Program-made: the position numbers and the translations under genes
The notes under the pieces: model-generated
What the model saw: the letters and a program-made list of their open reading frames with translations, nothing else
Database searches by the model: none
What the model was told of the DNA's origin: nothing
DNA from: Planococcus shenhongbingii
GTDB taxonomy: Bacteria; Bacillota; Bacilli; Bacillales_A; Planococcaceae
DNA length: 64,000 bases
Direction: 5' to 3'
Assembly: GCF_030413635.1 (NCBI RefSeq)
Contig: NZ_CP129235.1
Coordinates: forward strand, 496,001 to 560,000
In this document: positions 17,079 to 27,727 of the stretch, one piece after another
Layout of the letters: the number at the start of each line of letters is the position of its first letter
Numbering within the stretch: position 1 is the first letter of the stretch

Positions 17079-17122
17079 GACAATCAATGGAGGGTTTTTA
17101 TCTCTGCTGATTGTTGTTTCTT
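17079..17122 (+). terminator. Hairpin terminator after murF
   Basis: GACAATCA / TGATTGTT with a long loop of about 21 nt, then GTTTCTTTAT. The loop is longer than usual, so read-through into the esterase gene is plausible. Confidence 0.55.
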
Positions 17123-17153
17123 TATATTCTAAAATGAAAGCAGGGGAAGCCGC

Positions 17154-17852
17154 TTGAAGACAGGAGTTTTATGCATTCACGGCTTTACAGGCGGGCCTTA
17201 TGAGGTTCAGCCGTTTGCCGACTTTATTGAAAAGCAGACAGATTGGATCGTCAAAGTGCCGACACTTCCGGGACACGGGGAAATCTTGAGCCTCCGGAGA
17301 ATGAAGGCGGAGCATTGGATGATGGAAGCGGAACTGGCATTGCGGGAATTGAAAAAAGAGGCAGACCGCATCATTATTGTCGGGTTTTCGATGGGCGGGC
17401 TGATTGCGATGTATTTGGCGTTGCGCTATAAAGTGGACCGGCTGGTGCTGCTTAGCGCTGCTGCCAAATACATCAGCGCTAAGCAGCTTCTGGAAGAAAT
17501 CAAAGAAACCATGGCAGATGCAGTGAAAAGGAAGCTTAAAGATAATGAGTTTTTTCAGCAGTATAAATATAAATTGACGCACACGCCTATATTTTCTACA
17601 GCTGAATTTCTGAAAGTGCTTAAGACGATCGAACCTTATTACCAGCAAATAAAAGTGCCAGTTTGCATTGTTCAAGGAAGAAAAGATGGGATTGTTCCGG
17701 TTTCTTCTGCTGATCACATCTATAACAGTGTAGGTTCTGACGAGAAACACATCATCCATTCCGAGTCGGGCAAGCACTTGATTTGCTACAGTGATGATTG
17801 CGACGATTGGTTCATGAAGGTTCTCGGATTTATGAAAAAGGGCGCAGAGTAA
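17154..17852 (+). CDS. Alpha/beta-hydrolase, carboxylesterase (Est30-like)
   Basis: A 232-residue alpha/beta-hydrolase. The oxyanion segment is CIHGFTGGPYEVQPFA, the nucleophile elbow is GFSMGG (Ser near residue 80), the acid is Asp in QGRKDGIVP and the base is His in SGKHLI. The length and lidded small-esterase layout match the monoacylglycerol lipase/carboxylesterase Est30 group. It starts with TTG, with AGGGGAAG upstream. Its position between murF and cshA is one I recall from other Bacillales, though I know of no wall function for it. Confidence 0.87.
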   Translation: MKTGVLCIHGFTGGPYEVQPFADFIEKQTDWIVKVPTLPGHGEILSLRRMKAEHWMMEAELALRELKKEADRIIIVGFSMGGLIAMYLALRYKVDRLVLLSAAAKYISAKQLLEEIKETMADAVKRKLKDNEFFQQYKYKLTHTPIFSTAEFLKVLKTIEPYYQQIKVPVCIVQGRKDGIVPVSSADHIYNSVGSDEKHIIHSESGKHLICYSDDCDDWFMKVLGFMKKGAE

Positions 17853-17939
17853 ACTGATTATTGGAACCTTTGCGTATTGATTGCAAGTACTTGGAAATCA
17901 TGTTATTCTAATGAAAGCAATGGATACATTTTTGGAACG

Positions 17940-17965
17940 CTCTTCTCTGTGAAGAGTATTTTTTT
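17940..17965 (+). terminator. Terminator after the esterase gene
   Basis: CTCTTC / GAAGAG around TCTGT, followed by TATTTTTTT. Confidence 0.75.
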
Positions 17966-18017
17966 GAGCAAAACGGTTTGTTCTACTTATTGGGCATCAA
18001 AACCCGCCGATCAGACC

Positions 18018-18041
18018 GCTCGGCAACGCCCGAGCTTTTTC
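18018..18041 (+). terminator. Terminator-like hairpin in the cshA upstream region
   Basis: GCTCGG / CCGAGC followed by TTTTT, 145 nt before the cshA start. The 333-bp gap between the esterase and cshA holds this and the preceding terminator, and no open frame I would support. It may be an attenuator in a long cshA leader. Confidence 0.5.
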
Positions 18042-18179
18042 TGTTCACACATCCCCTCTGACTTAAAACTACAGAGTATGATTTTCGACGTGAAACTTCC
18101 TCATAAAGGCTCGACTTTGTCACGATTTCATCTAAAATGTACACCATTTGTAAATAAGATGAAGACAAAAGGAGATTGA

Positions 18180-19701
<1,522 letters not shown>

Positions 19702-19703
<2 letters not shown>

Positions 19704-19838
19704 GAAAAGCGGAAGTGCCCGTGTAGATTCGACGGGCAGAAGTCGGACCATCGAAACGGCGTGTTTGTGCCGTACAGATGGGTCGGCTTATGACCCTAGA
19801 ATCTGGGCGCTGCAGCTAGACATTAAGAAAAGCGAAAG
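19702..19838. repeat. Interspersed repeat C, large hairpin with terminal direct repeats
   Basis: The element is bounded by AAGAAAAGCGGAAG and AAGAAAAGCGAAAG. Between them, complementary halves (GTGCCC with GGGCGC; AAGTCGGACCATC with GATGGGTCGGCTT; CGGC with GCCG) can fold into one hairpin of about 100 nt. Similar blocks ending in GGGCGCTGCAGCTAGACA are, from memory, frequent in Bacillaceae and Planococcaceae. It starts inside the cshA stop codon. Confidence 0.7.
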
Positions 19839-19848
19839 CTTAATAACG

Positions 19849-19894
19849 AAAGGCGGATACGAAACAGGAAACTGTTTTCGTATCCGCCTTTTTT
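19849..19894 (+). terminator. Strong terminator after cshA
   Basis: A stem of about 17 bp beginning AAGGCGGATACGAAA and closing with TTTCGTATCCGCCTT, followed by TTTT. Confidence 0.9.
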
Positions 19895-19981
19895 GCTTGG
19901 CTGTTATCAGGTACAATTAAGTCAAACGCATTACAGCTTGAATTGTATAGGAAAGCAGGAAACGCGAATGGAGAGAAGCGA

Positions 19982-20461
19982 ATGGAACATCAACCGAAAA
20001 ACCAGATTTCCAGAAAAGGGCTAACGGTTTGGCGATTGTACGGAACAATCCAAACCGCAATAATTGCTGTTTTTATTATCGGAGTGGGCGTGCTCACTTA
20101 CTTTTTTGACTGGCCCCAGTGGCTGTATGCCCTTTATGCTGGAATCATTATTGCATTCGGAGTTTTGCTGATTTATTTATTTCCGAAAATCCGCTGGGAG
20201 CGCTGGCGCTATGAAGTGCGGGAGCAGGAAATTGAATTGCAGCATGGCTTATTCATCGTAAGGCGAACTTTGGTTCCAATGGTAAGAGTGCAGCATGTTG
20301 ATACGGAGCAAGGACCGATTTTAAGAAAATACGATTTAGCCGAAATCTCGATCTCCACAGCTGCTACAACGCATATAATTCCTGCACTTGTCACGGCGGA
20401 GGCAGATGAATTGAGAGCGAGAATTTCTGTGCTGGCAAGGGTGGCGGAAGATGATGTCTGA
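19982..20461 (+). CDS. YdbS-like membrane protein with PH-like domain
   Basis: A 159-residue protein with two membrane segments (about residues 22-70) followed by a bacterial PH-like (bPH2/DUF304) domain: YEVREQEIELQHGLFIVRRTLVPMVRVQHVDTEQGPILRKYDLAEISISTAA. The start at 19982 has GGAGAG 6-7 nt upstream; an upstream in-frame ATG at 19943 has none. It overlaps the YdbT gene by 11 bp, the same pair as B. subtilis ydbS-ydbT. The B. subtilis pair is linked to resistance to bacteriocin-like peptides made by related Bacillus strains (known from the family); the same role here is inference. Confidence 0.87.
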   Translation: MEHQPKNQISRKGLTVWRLYGTIQTAIIAVFIIGVGVLTYFFDWPQWLYALYAGIIIAFGVLLIYLFPKIRWERWRYEVREQEIELQHGLFIVRRTLVPMVRVQHVDTEQGPILRKYDLAEISISTAATTHIIPALVTAEADELRARISVLARVAEDDV

Positions 20462-22001
20462 AACTTACTACAAATTGCATCCTGTTTCTGCGCTTATTAA
20501 CTTCGTCAAAGGGCTAAAAGAGCTAATTGTTCCTTTTCTTGTTGTTTTTGGCGTTAATCTTTTCCGGGACGGTGGAATCAGCTCAATGTTCAACCAAGGC
20601 TGGCAAGGATTGCTTCCGGTGCTGATTGGGTCGGTGGTACTGGTATTTGTGCTGGTTGCTGGAATAATTAAATGGAAACGTTTTGTGTATTGGTTTGAAG
20701 ACGGGGAACTGCGCATCGAATACGGATTATTCGTCAAGAAAAAGCGCTATATCCCATTTGACCGGATTCAGAGCCTGAATTATACCGAAGGAATATTCCA
20801 CCGGCCGCTTGGCTTAGTGAAAGTAAAAGTGGAAACTGCCGGTTCCGGGAAAGCCGGACAGGCAGAAGCGGAATTGACGGCTATTTCCCGGGAAGATGCG
20901 GACCGGATCGAGCGGAAAATGGAAGAAGCGAAACGCGGTATTTGGAGAGAAGCCGAGGAAAACCCAGATATAGCGGTTGTGGAAGAACCGCAATTAGAAG
21001 AGAAGAAAGAAACCAAGACACTTTACCGGATGACGATGAAAGAACTGCTGGTTCTGGCCACTACGTCGGGCGGAATTGGAGTAGTACTGTCAGCGACAGC
21101 TGTCTTCTTTTCCCAGTTTTCCGAGTTGATTCCTTATGATGCAATTTATGAAGAAGTCATGCTGTTCCTGCGATTCGGTTATTTAATAGTGGCCTTAGTG
21201 ATTTTTATGGGGCTTTTGATTGCCTGGGTTATCTCGGTCATATTAACGATTTTCGCGAACTATCATTTCACGATTCAAACGGATGAAGAACATATCTACC
21301 TTACGAGGGGATTGCTTGAGAAAAAGAAAGTTTCCGTACCTTTTAAACGGGTGCAGGGAATAAAAATCTCACAAAATCCTTTGAGGGAATTATTCGGTTA
21401 TGCGACTGTGACGGTGGAAAGCGCAGGAGGTTCAATTGGGGACAAAGATGAAAAAATCCGGCTGTTTCCGCTCGCAAAAAAATCCGCTATACTGCCGGTG
21501 TTGAACGAATTGTTTCCAGAAATGGAATGGGAAGCGGAATTGACAAAAGCTCCAAAACGCAGCGTCCATTTTTATTATCGGCTCGATCTTATTTGGCTCG
21601 TGCCCCTCATTGCTGCTATAGGGTACTTTTTCTACCCTTATGGTCTTTTCGCACTGCTAATTTTGCCGATTATCATATTGCTGGGAGTTTGGCAGCACCG
21701 GACAGCCAGCTATGCCTTGTCTGGGAAACAATTGACTATGCAATTCCGGGGAATCAGCAAGCACACTTCTTATATGATGAAAAGACGGATACAGGCAGTC
21801 GATATCACGCAAAGTTTTTTTCAGCGGCGCAGAAGCCTTGCCTCTATTCAAGCAACCATCAAATCCGGGATGATGGGTGCAGTTGCTCGAATCGACCATA
21901 TGGAAAAAGAAGATGCCAGCCGAATTTTGGCTTGGTATGAACCATCTGACCAAAAATCCGCCGACCATGAAAAAAGGCAGCCGGAATTGTTTTCCGGCTG
22001 A
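20451..22001 (+). CDS. YdbT-like membrane protein with tandem PH-like domains
   Basis: A 516-residue protein with three bPH2 (DUF304) modules, each after a pair of membrane helices. The repeated signature is visible as FEDGELRIEYGLFVKKKRYIPFDRIQSL, then EEHIYLTRGLLEKKKVSVPFKRVQGI, and a weaker YALSGKQLTMQFRGISKHTSYMMKRRIQAVDI. It overlaps ydbS by 11 bp. Start is ATG-ATG at 20451/20454. The two proteins probably form one membrane complex. Confidence 0.88.
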   Translation: MMSETYYKLHPVSALINFVKGLKELIVPFLVVFGVNLFRDGGISSMFNQGWQGLLPVLIGSVVLVFVLVAGIIKWKRFVYWFEDGELRIEYGLFVKKKRYIPFDRIQSLNYTEGIFHRPLGLVKVKVETAGSGKAGQAEAELTAISREDADRIERKMEEAKRGIWREAEENPDIAVVEEPQLEEKKETKTLYRMTMKELLVLATTSGGIGVVLSATAVFFSQFSELIPYDAIYEEVMLFLRFGYLIVALVIFMGLLIAWVISVILTIFANYHFTIQTDEEHIYLTRGLLEKKKVSVPFKRVQGIKISQNPLRELFGYATVTVESAGGSIGDKDEKIRLFPLAKKSAILPVLNELFPEMEWEAELTKAPKRSVHFYYRLDLIWLVPLIAAIGYFFYPYGLFALLILPIIILLGVWQHRTASYALSGKQLTMQFRGISKHTSYMMKRRIQAVDITQSFFQRRRSLASIQATIKSGMMGAVARIDHMEKEDASRILAWYEPSDQKSADHEKRQPELFSG

Positions 22002-22013
22002 CCCTTTCTTTGT
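21971..22013. terminator. Hairpin at the 3' end of ydbT
   Basis: CAGCCGGAA / TTCCGGCTG with A-rich left flank and CCCTTTCTTT right flank. It lies between convergent ydbT and the rhomboid gene and overlaps the ydbT stop. Confidence 0.65.
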
Positions 22014-22034
22014 GTCTGGAATCCAGCGCTGTTG

Positions 22035-22643
22035 TTATTTCCTTTTCTTCCAGCTGACAATCCGTTTCGGATGGAAATAGCTGAGTCCAATCAGGAAACC
22101 AGTAATCATTCCAGCAATATGCGCGGTTGCATTGACGTTTGGCGTCAGGAAAGTCATGATTATACTGATAACGATAATCGGGAGTATGATTTGTCTAAGC
22201 TGAGGGAGTGCCCGGCGTCCATAATACAACAGAGCCGCGAAAGCTCCGAAGATGCCGAAGATTGCTCCGCTCGCGCCGACATGCAAGTAATCCAGCGGCT
22301 GCAGAAAATATGTGACAAGCGTACCAAAAAATCCTGACAATACATAAATGGTGATGAACCGGACTTTCCCGGTAAGCCTTTCAAGTTCCGGCCCGAATAA
22401 AAATAAAGAAAACATATTAAAGAGCAAGTGCATAATTCCGCCATGCAAAAACATCGGCGTGAAAAACCTCCACCATTCTCCTGCGTTAATCAAAAAATTA
22501 GAGCCGACACCAAAACTGAAAATCTGTCCTCCGAGTACCGGAATCCAGGTGAGGATATGCACCAGTAGATTGAGTGCGATCAAAGTCGACACGACAGGAT
22601 ACAACCGTAAATATTGGGAGAAGCTTTCTGTACGAATAAACAT
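22035..22643 (-). CDS. Rhomboid-family intramembrane serine protease
   Basis: A 202-residue six-helix rhomboid (YdcA-like). The catalytic serine lies in GASGAIFG (helix 4) and the catalytic His is in AHIAGMITGFLIG (helix 6). The L1 loop has WWRFFTPMFLHGGIMHLLFNM, with the WR motif and the HxxxN pattern (His and Asn of helix 2). It cleaves transmembrane segments within the bilayer. The physiological substrate in this group is not known. AGAGGTGAC lies before the ATG. It is divergent from acpS, as in B. subtilis. Confidence 0.93.
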   Translation of the reverse strand: MFIRTESFSQYLRLYPVVSTLIALNLLVHILTWIPVLGGQIFSFGVGSNFLINAGEWWRFFTPMFLHGGIMHLLFNMFSLFLFGPELERLTGKVRFITIYVLSGFFGTLVTYFLQPLDYLHVGASGAIFGIFGAFAALLYYGRRALPQLRQIILPIIVISIIMTFLTPNVNATAHIAGMITGFLIGLSYFHPKRIVSWKKRK

Positions 22644-22711
22644 TTTGTCACCTCTATTTCATACCTGTTATTATACCTGTTTAGTGTTTGCGATTGAAAG
22701 GAGAAACAATT

Positions 22712-23062
22712 ATGATTATTGGAATCGGTTTGGATATAGTTGAACTTCATCGGATCCAGAAGCTTGACAGCCGGTCCTCCAAATTCCGCGAGCGTATTTT
22801 AACCGAACGGGAGCTTTCAGAATATGCATTGCTGTCCGAGAAACGGCGAGTGGAATTTCTGGCTGGCCGTTTTGCGGCAAAAGAAGCTTTTTCCAAAGCC
22901 AATGGCACTGGCATCGGTGAGTTTTGTTCGTTTGAAGACATTGAAATACGAAAAGATGAAAAAGGCAAGCCGAGCATTTATTTTCGGCAGCAGGAAATTG
23001 GACTCGTTTCTATTACACATACAAAAGAATACGCGGCAGCACAAGTTCTTTTGCAATCTTAA
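22712..23062 (+). CDS. acpS: Holo-[acyl-carrier-protein] synthase
   Basis: A 116-residue trimeric phosphopantetheinyl transferase that activates ACP by moving 4'-phosphopantetheine from CoA to its serine. Visible: GIGLDIVEL with metal-ligand Asp8 and FAGRFAAKEAFSKANGTG-type segment LAGRFAAKEAFSKA with the second acidic ligand. The C-terminus SITHTKEYAAAQVLL is typical. The start at 22712 has AAAGGAG 7-8 nt upstream; an upstream in-frame ATG at 22688 overlaps nothing useful. alr follows after 19 bp, probably co-transcribed. Confidence 0.96.
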   Translation: MIIGIGLDIVELHRIQKLDSRSSKFRERILTERELSEYALLSEKRRVEFLAGRFAAKEAFSKANGTGIGEFCSFEDIEIRKDEKGKPSIYFRQQEIGLVSITHTKEYAAAQVLLQS

Positions 23063-23081
23063 AAGTAAGTGGGGATATTAA

Positions 23082-24185
23082 ATGACAGAACATTATCGGC
23101 CAACAAAAGCAGTCATTGATTTAGGTGCTATCGAAAAAAACTTGGTTTCTTTTCGCGAACGCAGCAACGGCGCTGAAGTAATAGCAGTAGTAAAAGCGGA
23201 TGCCTATGGGCACGGGGCAAAAGAAATAGCACAGCGAGCGGTAGAGACAGGTGTCAATTTTTTGGCGGTCGCCACTCCTGATGAAGCACTATACCTCCGG
23301 GACCACGGCTTTAAAACAAAAATTTTGGTGATGGGTGCTACTCCAGCAGCCTTTCTTCCAGTCGCACAAAAAGAAGAAATTGAGGTTGCTGCCATTTCAC
23401 TGGAATGGCTGGCAATGGCAGCCGCTTCTATAGAGCCGGGTCTTCCGCCGTTAAAAATTCATTTGAAAGTCGACACAGGGATGAGACGGGTAGGAGTAGC
23501 TACAGAAGAAGCGAAGGAAGCCATTGATTTCATTAAGCGGCAGCCTTTTGAATTTGCCGGCATCTTTACGCATTTTGCTACGGCTGATGAGGAAGTGGGC
23601 GAATTATTCCAGCAGCAAGTGCGTGAAATGAAAGCCGTTGTTGAACAAGTGAATGACCCTCATGTAATGGTCCATGTTTCAAATAGCGCAGCGGCGATTA
23701 TGCATCCGGACTTGGCGTATGATGCTGTGCGGGTGGGCATTTCCCTATATGGCATTGCTCCTTCTCCGTATGTCGAACAAGAAATGCCTTTTCAGCTGTT
23801 TCCGGCGCTCAGCTTGGAAACGGAAATTGTTCACGTGAAAAAAGTGAAGGCAGGAGAAACTTTAAGCTACGGTGCAACTTACCGCTGTGAAAAAGACGAA
23901 TGGATTGCGACGCTTCCCATCGGCTATGCTGATGGCATGCTGCGCGGGCTGCAAGGCCAGGATGTGTTGATCCGCGGGGAACGGATGCCGGTTGTCGGGC
24001 GCATATGCATGGATCAGTGCATGGTCCGCCTAAAGGAACAACTGCCAGTCGGAGAAAAAGTGCAGCTGATCGGCCGCCAGGGAAATGAGCAGATCCGCAT
24101 TGACGAATGGGCAGAGAAACTAGGCACTATCCCATATGAAGTGCCTTGCATTTTGACCAAAAGAATCCCGCGTTTGTACTATTAA
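23082..24185 (+). CDS. alr: Alanine racemase
   Basis: A 367-residue PLP enzyme that interconverts L- and D-alanine and so feeds Ddl. PLP Lys38 is in AVVKADAYGHG. The second catalytic base, Tyr, is in SYGATYRCEKDEWIATLPIGYADG, and the GRICMDQCMV segment is diagnostic. AAGTGGGG lies before the ATG. Gene order acpS-alr-ndoAI-ndoA matches B. subtilis, although the ydcC lipoprotein gene found between acpS and alr there is missing here. Confidence 0.97.
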   Translation: MTEHYRPTKAVIDLGAIEKNLVSFRERSNGAEVIAVVKADAYGHGAKEIAQRAVETGVNFLAVATPDEALYLRDHGFKTKILVMGATPAAFLPVAQKEEIEVAAISLEWLAMAAASIEPGLPPLKIHLKVDTGMRRVGVATEEAKEAIDFIKRQPFEFAGIFTHFATADEEVGELFQQQVREMKAVVEQVNDPHVMVHVSNSAAAIMHPDLAYDAVRVGISLYGIAPSPYVEQEMPFQLFPALSLETEIVHVKKVKAGETLSYGATYRCEKDEWIATLPIGYADGMLRGLQGQDVLIRGERMPVVGRICMDQCMVRLKEQLPVGEKVQLIGRQGNEQIRIDEWAEKLGTIPYEVPCILTKRIPRLYY

Positions 24186-24283
24186 ACGCTCTGATTCCCA
24201 AAAGGCCCTTTTCACCGCACCGCTTCAATGTTAAGATGAAGGGGTGAGAAAAGAGAAGTAGGGTATTATCGGAGGTGTCGGCT

Positions 24284-24568
24284 GTGTACGAGAAGTCAAA
24301 GACAAAAAAAGTGGTAGTAAAACTGCCTAAACAACTGTTATCAGAGTTGACTACTCATTCAGATGAACAAATTCAAGAGCGCGGTGACTATGTTTATGTT
24401 TCCACGCAACGGGTAATAAAAAGTGTATACGATTCACATCATATTCGAGAAGCAATGATCAAGGGCTACGTGGAGATGTCACAAATCAATTTATCAATCG
24501 CTTGTGAATGTTCTCATGCCGAGTACGAAGCGGAGCACACGACCGTGCGACTTGTAAGCGGAGGGTGA
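24284..24568 (+). CDS. ndoAI: EndoAI-type antitoxin (ribbon-helix-helix)
   Basis: A 94-residue antitoxin with an N-terminal ribbon-helix-helix DNA-binding strand ([17 protein letters not shown]). The C-terminal tail ([40 protein letters not shown]) carries the toxin-binding, very acidic segment of the family. GTG at 24284 is chosen since GGAGG lies 8 nt upstream; a GTG at 24275 overlaps that ribosome site. It neutralises the EndoA ribonuclease encoded 4 bp downstream and probably represses the operon. Confidence 0.92.
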   Translation: MYEKSKTKKVVVKLPKQLLSELTTHSDEQIQERGDYVYVSTQRVIKSVYDSHHIREAMIKGYVEMSQINLSIACECSHAEYEAEHTTVRLVSGG

Positions 24569-24572
24569 CAAT

Positions 24573-24923
24573 TTGATTGTAAAACGTGGTGACGTTTTTT
24601 TTGCAGAACTTTCACCGGTTGTCGGGTCTGAGCAAGGAGGGACCCGTCCTGTATTGGTGATTCAAAATGATATAGGGAATCGGTTCAGTCCAACTGTTAT
24701 CATAGCAGCGATCACTGCGCAGATCCAAAAAGCGAAATTGCCGACTCACGTTGAAATCAATGCTAAAAAATATGGTTTTGAACGTGATTCGGTCATCTTG
24801 CTTGAACAATTGCGGACTATTGATAAATCGCGCTTGACTGACAAAATTACCCAGCTTGATGACGAGTTGATGGAAAAAGTAGATGAAGCTCTCGAAATCA
24901 GTGTTGGCCTCGTAAAGTTTTAA
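24573..24923 (+). CDS. ndoA: EndoA (MazF-family) mRNA interferase toxin
   Basis: A 116-residue PemK/MazF-type endoribonuclease. It opens with [31 protein letters not shown], with the conserved Arg in GGTRPVL, and has [20 protein letters not shown] and [13 protein letters not shown]. It cuts mRNA at U-rich ACA-like sites (UACAU in B. subtilis EndoA). TTG start with GGAGGGTGA upstream. It is near-identical in layout to the B. subtilis ndoA context: antitoxin before, rsbR after. Confidence 0.96.
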   Translation: MIVKRGDVFFAELSPVVGSEQGGTRPVLVIQNDIGNRFSPTVIIAAITAQIQKAKLPTHVEINAKKYGFERDSVILLEQLRTIDKSRLTDKITQLDDELMEKVDEALEISVGLVKF

Positions 24924-24939
24924 GCATACATACTCCTAA

Positions 24940-24974
24940 AACACTTGAAGTGCTTACTTCAAGTGTTTTTTTAT
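24940..24974 (+). terminator. Terminator after ndoA
   Basis: ACACTTGAAGT / ACTTCAAGTGT around GCTT, followed by TTTTTTT. It separates the toxin-antitoxin operon from the rsb operon. Confidence 0.92.
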
Positions 24975-25114
24975 TGCTTAAAAGAGAAACTAAGGTGTCA
25001 GCCGATAAAATAGATGTGAAAAAAACAGTTTTCCGATACAATAAAGGATAGAGTATATAAAAACCAATACGTAATGTGAGTTTTATGGTGGTACAGGGAG
25101 GGTTCTAGAAAATA

Positions 25115-25942
25115 ATGAATAAAAAAATGGCCGGTTATATTCAGGAAAATTCCACGGAAATTATATCGAGATGGCAAGAACTGATGAAGAATGAAAAAGA
25201 CGAACGTTCTTTTCAAGTGATGCCCACGGATTTGATGAACCAAACAAGCAAGGAATTTGCGGATTTAATGTTATCGAATTTATTGGAGAGCCATCAAGCA
25301 TACGAAAACCGCTTAAACGATTTTGCGGAAAAAGTGGTGCGCCTCGGCTGGTCCGTTACCTTTGTAACGAAAGCAATCAATCATTTTTCAGAAGTTGTAT
25401 TCGAAGGAATGGAAGAAAAGGGAATAATCACGAAAGAGAACTTCCGGGATTTCTATAAAGAGTTCAATAACTGGATTATACCGATTCGGGACAGCACCAT
25501 TGATACATATTCAAAAACATGGGAACGTACTGTCAGCCTGCAGAAAATTGCGCTGCAGGAACTTTCTGCGTCGCTTATTCCTGTATTTGATAAAGTATCC
25601 GTTATGCCGCTTGTCGGAACAATTGACACGGAGCGGGCAAAACTAATAATGGAAAATTTGCTTGAAGGTGTTGTAAAACATCGCGCCGAAGTCGTGCTGC
25701 TGGATATTACCGGCGTTCCAGTTGTCGATACAATGGTTGCGCATCATATTATTCAGGCGGCAGATGCGGTGCGTTTAGTAGGAGCGAAATGTATGCTGGT
25801 TGGAATTCGGCCGGAAATTGCACAAACAATCGTGACACTCGGCATCAACTTAAATGAGTTTACAACTACCAGTACATTGCAGCGTGGAGTAGAACAAGCA
25901 TTGGCTTGGACAAATCGCCAAATCGTGGAGGTTGAGGAATAA
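25115..25942 (+). CDS. rsbR: Stressosome sensor protein RsbR
   Basis: A 275-residue protein with an N-terminal non-heme-globin-like sensor domain (about 1-145) and a C-terminal STAS domain. The two phosphorylatable threonines of the RsbRA type are present: Thr172 in GTIDTERA and Thr206 in [11 protein letters not shown]. It assembles with RsbS into the cytosolic stressosome and modulates RsbT release. It is first of a six-gene set in which each gene overlaps or nearly abuts the next up to rsbU. GGGAGGG lies 12 nt before the ATG. Confidence 0.96.
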   Translation: MNKKMAGYIQENSTEIISRWQELMKNEKDERSFQVMPTDLMNQTSKEFADLMLSNLLESHQAYENRLNDFAEKVVRLGWSVTFVTKAINHFSEVVFEGMEEKGIITKENFRDFYKEFNNWIIPIRDSTIDTYSKTWERTVSLQKIALQELSASLIPVFDKVSVMPLVGTIDTERAKLIMENLLEGVVKHRAEVVLLDITGVPVVDTMVAHHIIQAADAVRLVGAKCMLVGIRPEIAQTIVTLGINLNEFTTTSTLQRGVEQALAWTNRQIVEVEE

Positions 25943-26304
25943 TGAATTTTCGAATTCCAATTTTAAAACTGAGGGATACATTAATCGTCTCTATTCAATG
26001 GGAGCTGGATGATCAGACTGCAATTCAATTTCAAGAGGATCTGTTGACCAAACTGCACGAAACAAGTGCACGGGGAGTGGTTATTGATTTAACGTCAATC
26101 GATTTCATCGATTCATTTATCGCAAAAGTCCTGGGAGACGTCATTAGTATGTCAAGTCTAATGGGAGCGCGGGTGGTTATTACGGGTATCCAACCAGCAG
26201 TGGCTATCACTTTAATCGAATTAGGAATTCGGCTTGAAGATGTTATGACAGCACTGGATTTAGAAAATGGTCTGGATAAACTTCAACTGGAATTGGAGGC
26301 TTAA
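25942..26304 (+). CDS. rsbS: Stressosome scaffold/antagonist RsbS
   Basis: A 120-residue single STAS domain. The site phosphorylated by RsbT is Ser58 in [14 protein letters not shown] (Ser59 in B. subtilis). It traps RsbT in unstressed cells. The start codon overlaps the rsbR stop (TAATG). Confidence 0.96.
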   Translation: MNFRIPILKLRDTLIVSIQWELDDQTAIQFQEDLLTKLHETSARGVVIDLTSIDFIDSFIAKVLGDVISMSSLMGARVVITGIQPAVAITLIELGIRLEDVMTALDLENGLDKLQLELEA

Positions 26305-26306
26305 AA

Positions 26307-26708
26307 ATGAGCAACCAGTCTTCGGTGGAAATATTGACGGAATGGGATATTGTTGCCGCAAGGCAGCTCGGGCGCAATGTTGCGAAAGAGCTGGGCTTTG
26401 GCACAGTAGATCAGGCTCGTATAACTACTGCTATCAGCGAGCTTGCTCGCAATATATACCTTTATGCAGGACAAGGAAGAATTGAAATCCAACAGCTTAT
26501 GGAAAACGGAGTGAAAGGGATTTTGATTATTGCGGCAGACCAGGGGCCAGGAATTCCAGACATACGAAAAGTTATGGAAGATGGCTTCTCAACTTCAGGC
26601 GGATTAGGAGCAGGGCTGCCAGGAGTCAAACGCTTAATGGACGAATTTAAAATTGAAACGATCCCGGGTGAAGGGACGGATATACGAGCTACAAAATGGC
26701 TTCGATAG
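26307..26708 (+). CDS. rsbT: Serine/threonine kinase RsbT
   Basis: A 133-residue GHKL kinase. The N-box region reads ISELARNIYLYAGQG, the G1 box ADQGPGIPD and the G2 box GLGAGLPGVKRLMDEF. It phosphorylates RsbR and RsbS under environmental stress, leaves the stressosome and activates the phosphatase RsbU. It starts 2 bp after rsbS. Confidence 0.96.
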   Translation: MSNQSSVEILTEWDIVAARQLGRNVAKELGFGTVDQARITTAISELARNIYLYAGQGRIEIQQLMENGVKGILIIAADQGPGIPDIRKVMEDGFSTSGGLGAGLPGVKRLMDEFKIETIPGEGTDIRATKWLR

Positions 26709-26719
26709 GGGGAGCGAAT

Positions 26720-27721
26720 ATGGTCCACAAAATCGAAAATCAATACAAAGAAATACTTAATCAATACATGCAGCGGCAATCGGAACAAAATCTGTATGTT
26801 GGCCAAAATTTCAGCCGCCAGCTTATCTCTGAAAATATTTCTCCAGAAGAAGTAATCAGCGTCCATAAAGCGGCGATGCAGGAAATTTATAAGGACCTGC
26901 CGGATGTTGTCTGGCACTCCTTTGATTTTCTGATTGAAATGATGATCAATTACGGCTTGGCGCTTCAAGAGCGGCAAAGCCTTTTGCAGCGCCAGGAAGA
27001 AATACGGGTGGAAATGGATCTGGCTGCGAATGTCCAGGAAACATTGCTGAAAACAAAGCTGCCTGCCTTGAAAGGGCTGGATATCGGGCTGCTTTCTATT
27101 CCTGCGCGTAAAATGAATGGAGACTACATATACTTTATCAGTGATGAAGACGGCCATGCCGGAATAGCGGTTGCCGATGTAATCGGCAAAGGGCTTCCAG
27201 CGGCGCTTTGTATGTCTATGGTGAAATTCGGGATGGACAGCCTGAATAATTCTCCTGCCAGTCCAAGGGAAGTGCTAGGGGTTATTAATCGGGTCGTTGA
27301 GAAAAGCATTGACGATTCCATGTTTGTTTCTATGTTTTATGGCCGATATGATGCCCGTAGTGCCTCATTGACTTATGGATCTGCGGGTCATGAACCGGCA
27401 CTTTTGTACCGTGCAAAAACAAAGGAATTTGTTGAGTTATATGCAAAAGGGCTTCTCCTTGGTGTTTCTCCGGCAGCCACTTATGAAGAGCATACGGTTC
27501 AGCTTGAAGATAATGACATGGTCATCATGATGACCGATGGAGTAACCGAAGGCCGCACCGATGAAGGATTTATCGAGCGCGATGTGATTTTCGAAATGAT
27601 CGAAAAGAAAAAAGACGAACCCGCTCAAGCGATTGTCCAATACGTTTATGACGAGCTGGAACGCATGCAAAATGCAGAGTTGCGGGATGATTTTACACTA
27701 GTGATTTATAAAAAAGTCTAA
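26720..27721 (+). CDS. rsbU: PP2C-type phosphatase RsbU
   Basis: A 333-residue protein: an N-terminal four-helix RsbT-binding domain (about 1-85), a short coiled linker (RQSLLQRQEEIRVEMDLAANVQ) and a PP2C/SpoIIE-type domain. Metal-binding Asp residues are visible in MNGDYIYF, AVADVIGKGLPAAL, MMTDGVTEGR and RDDFTLVI. It removes phosphate from RsbV-P. The start at 26720 has GGGGGAG upstream and follows the rsbT stop by 11 bp. Confidence 0.95.
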   Translation: MVHKIENQYKEILNQYMQRQSEQNLYVGQNFSRQLISENISPEEVISVHKAAMQEIYKDLPDVVWHSFDFLIEMMINYGLALQERQSLLQRQEEIRVEMDLAANVQETLLKTKLPALKGLDIGLLSIPARKMNGDYIYFISDEDGHAGIAVADVIGKGLPAALCMSMVKFGMDSLNNSPASPREVLGVINRVVEKSIDDSMFVSMFYGRYDARSASLTYGSAGHEPALLYRAKTKEFVELYAKGLLLGVSPAATYEEHTVQLEDNDMVIMMTDGVTEGRTDEGFIERDVIFEMIEKKKDEPAQAIVQYVYDELERMQNAELRDDFTLVIYKKV

Positions 27722-27727
27722 TCCTAG

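Noticed and set aside
24241..24290. GGGTAT at 24261 before the ndoAI antitoxin as a sigma-B -10
   Set aside because: No GTTT-type -35 lies 12-15 nt upstream.
24284..24923. EndoAI/EndoA pair as a novel toxin-antitoxin system
   Set aside because: Sequence and gene order match the well-known B. subtilis ndoAI-ndoA locus.
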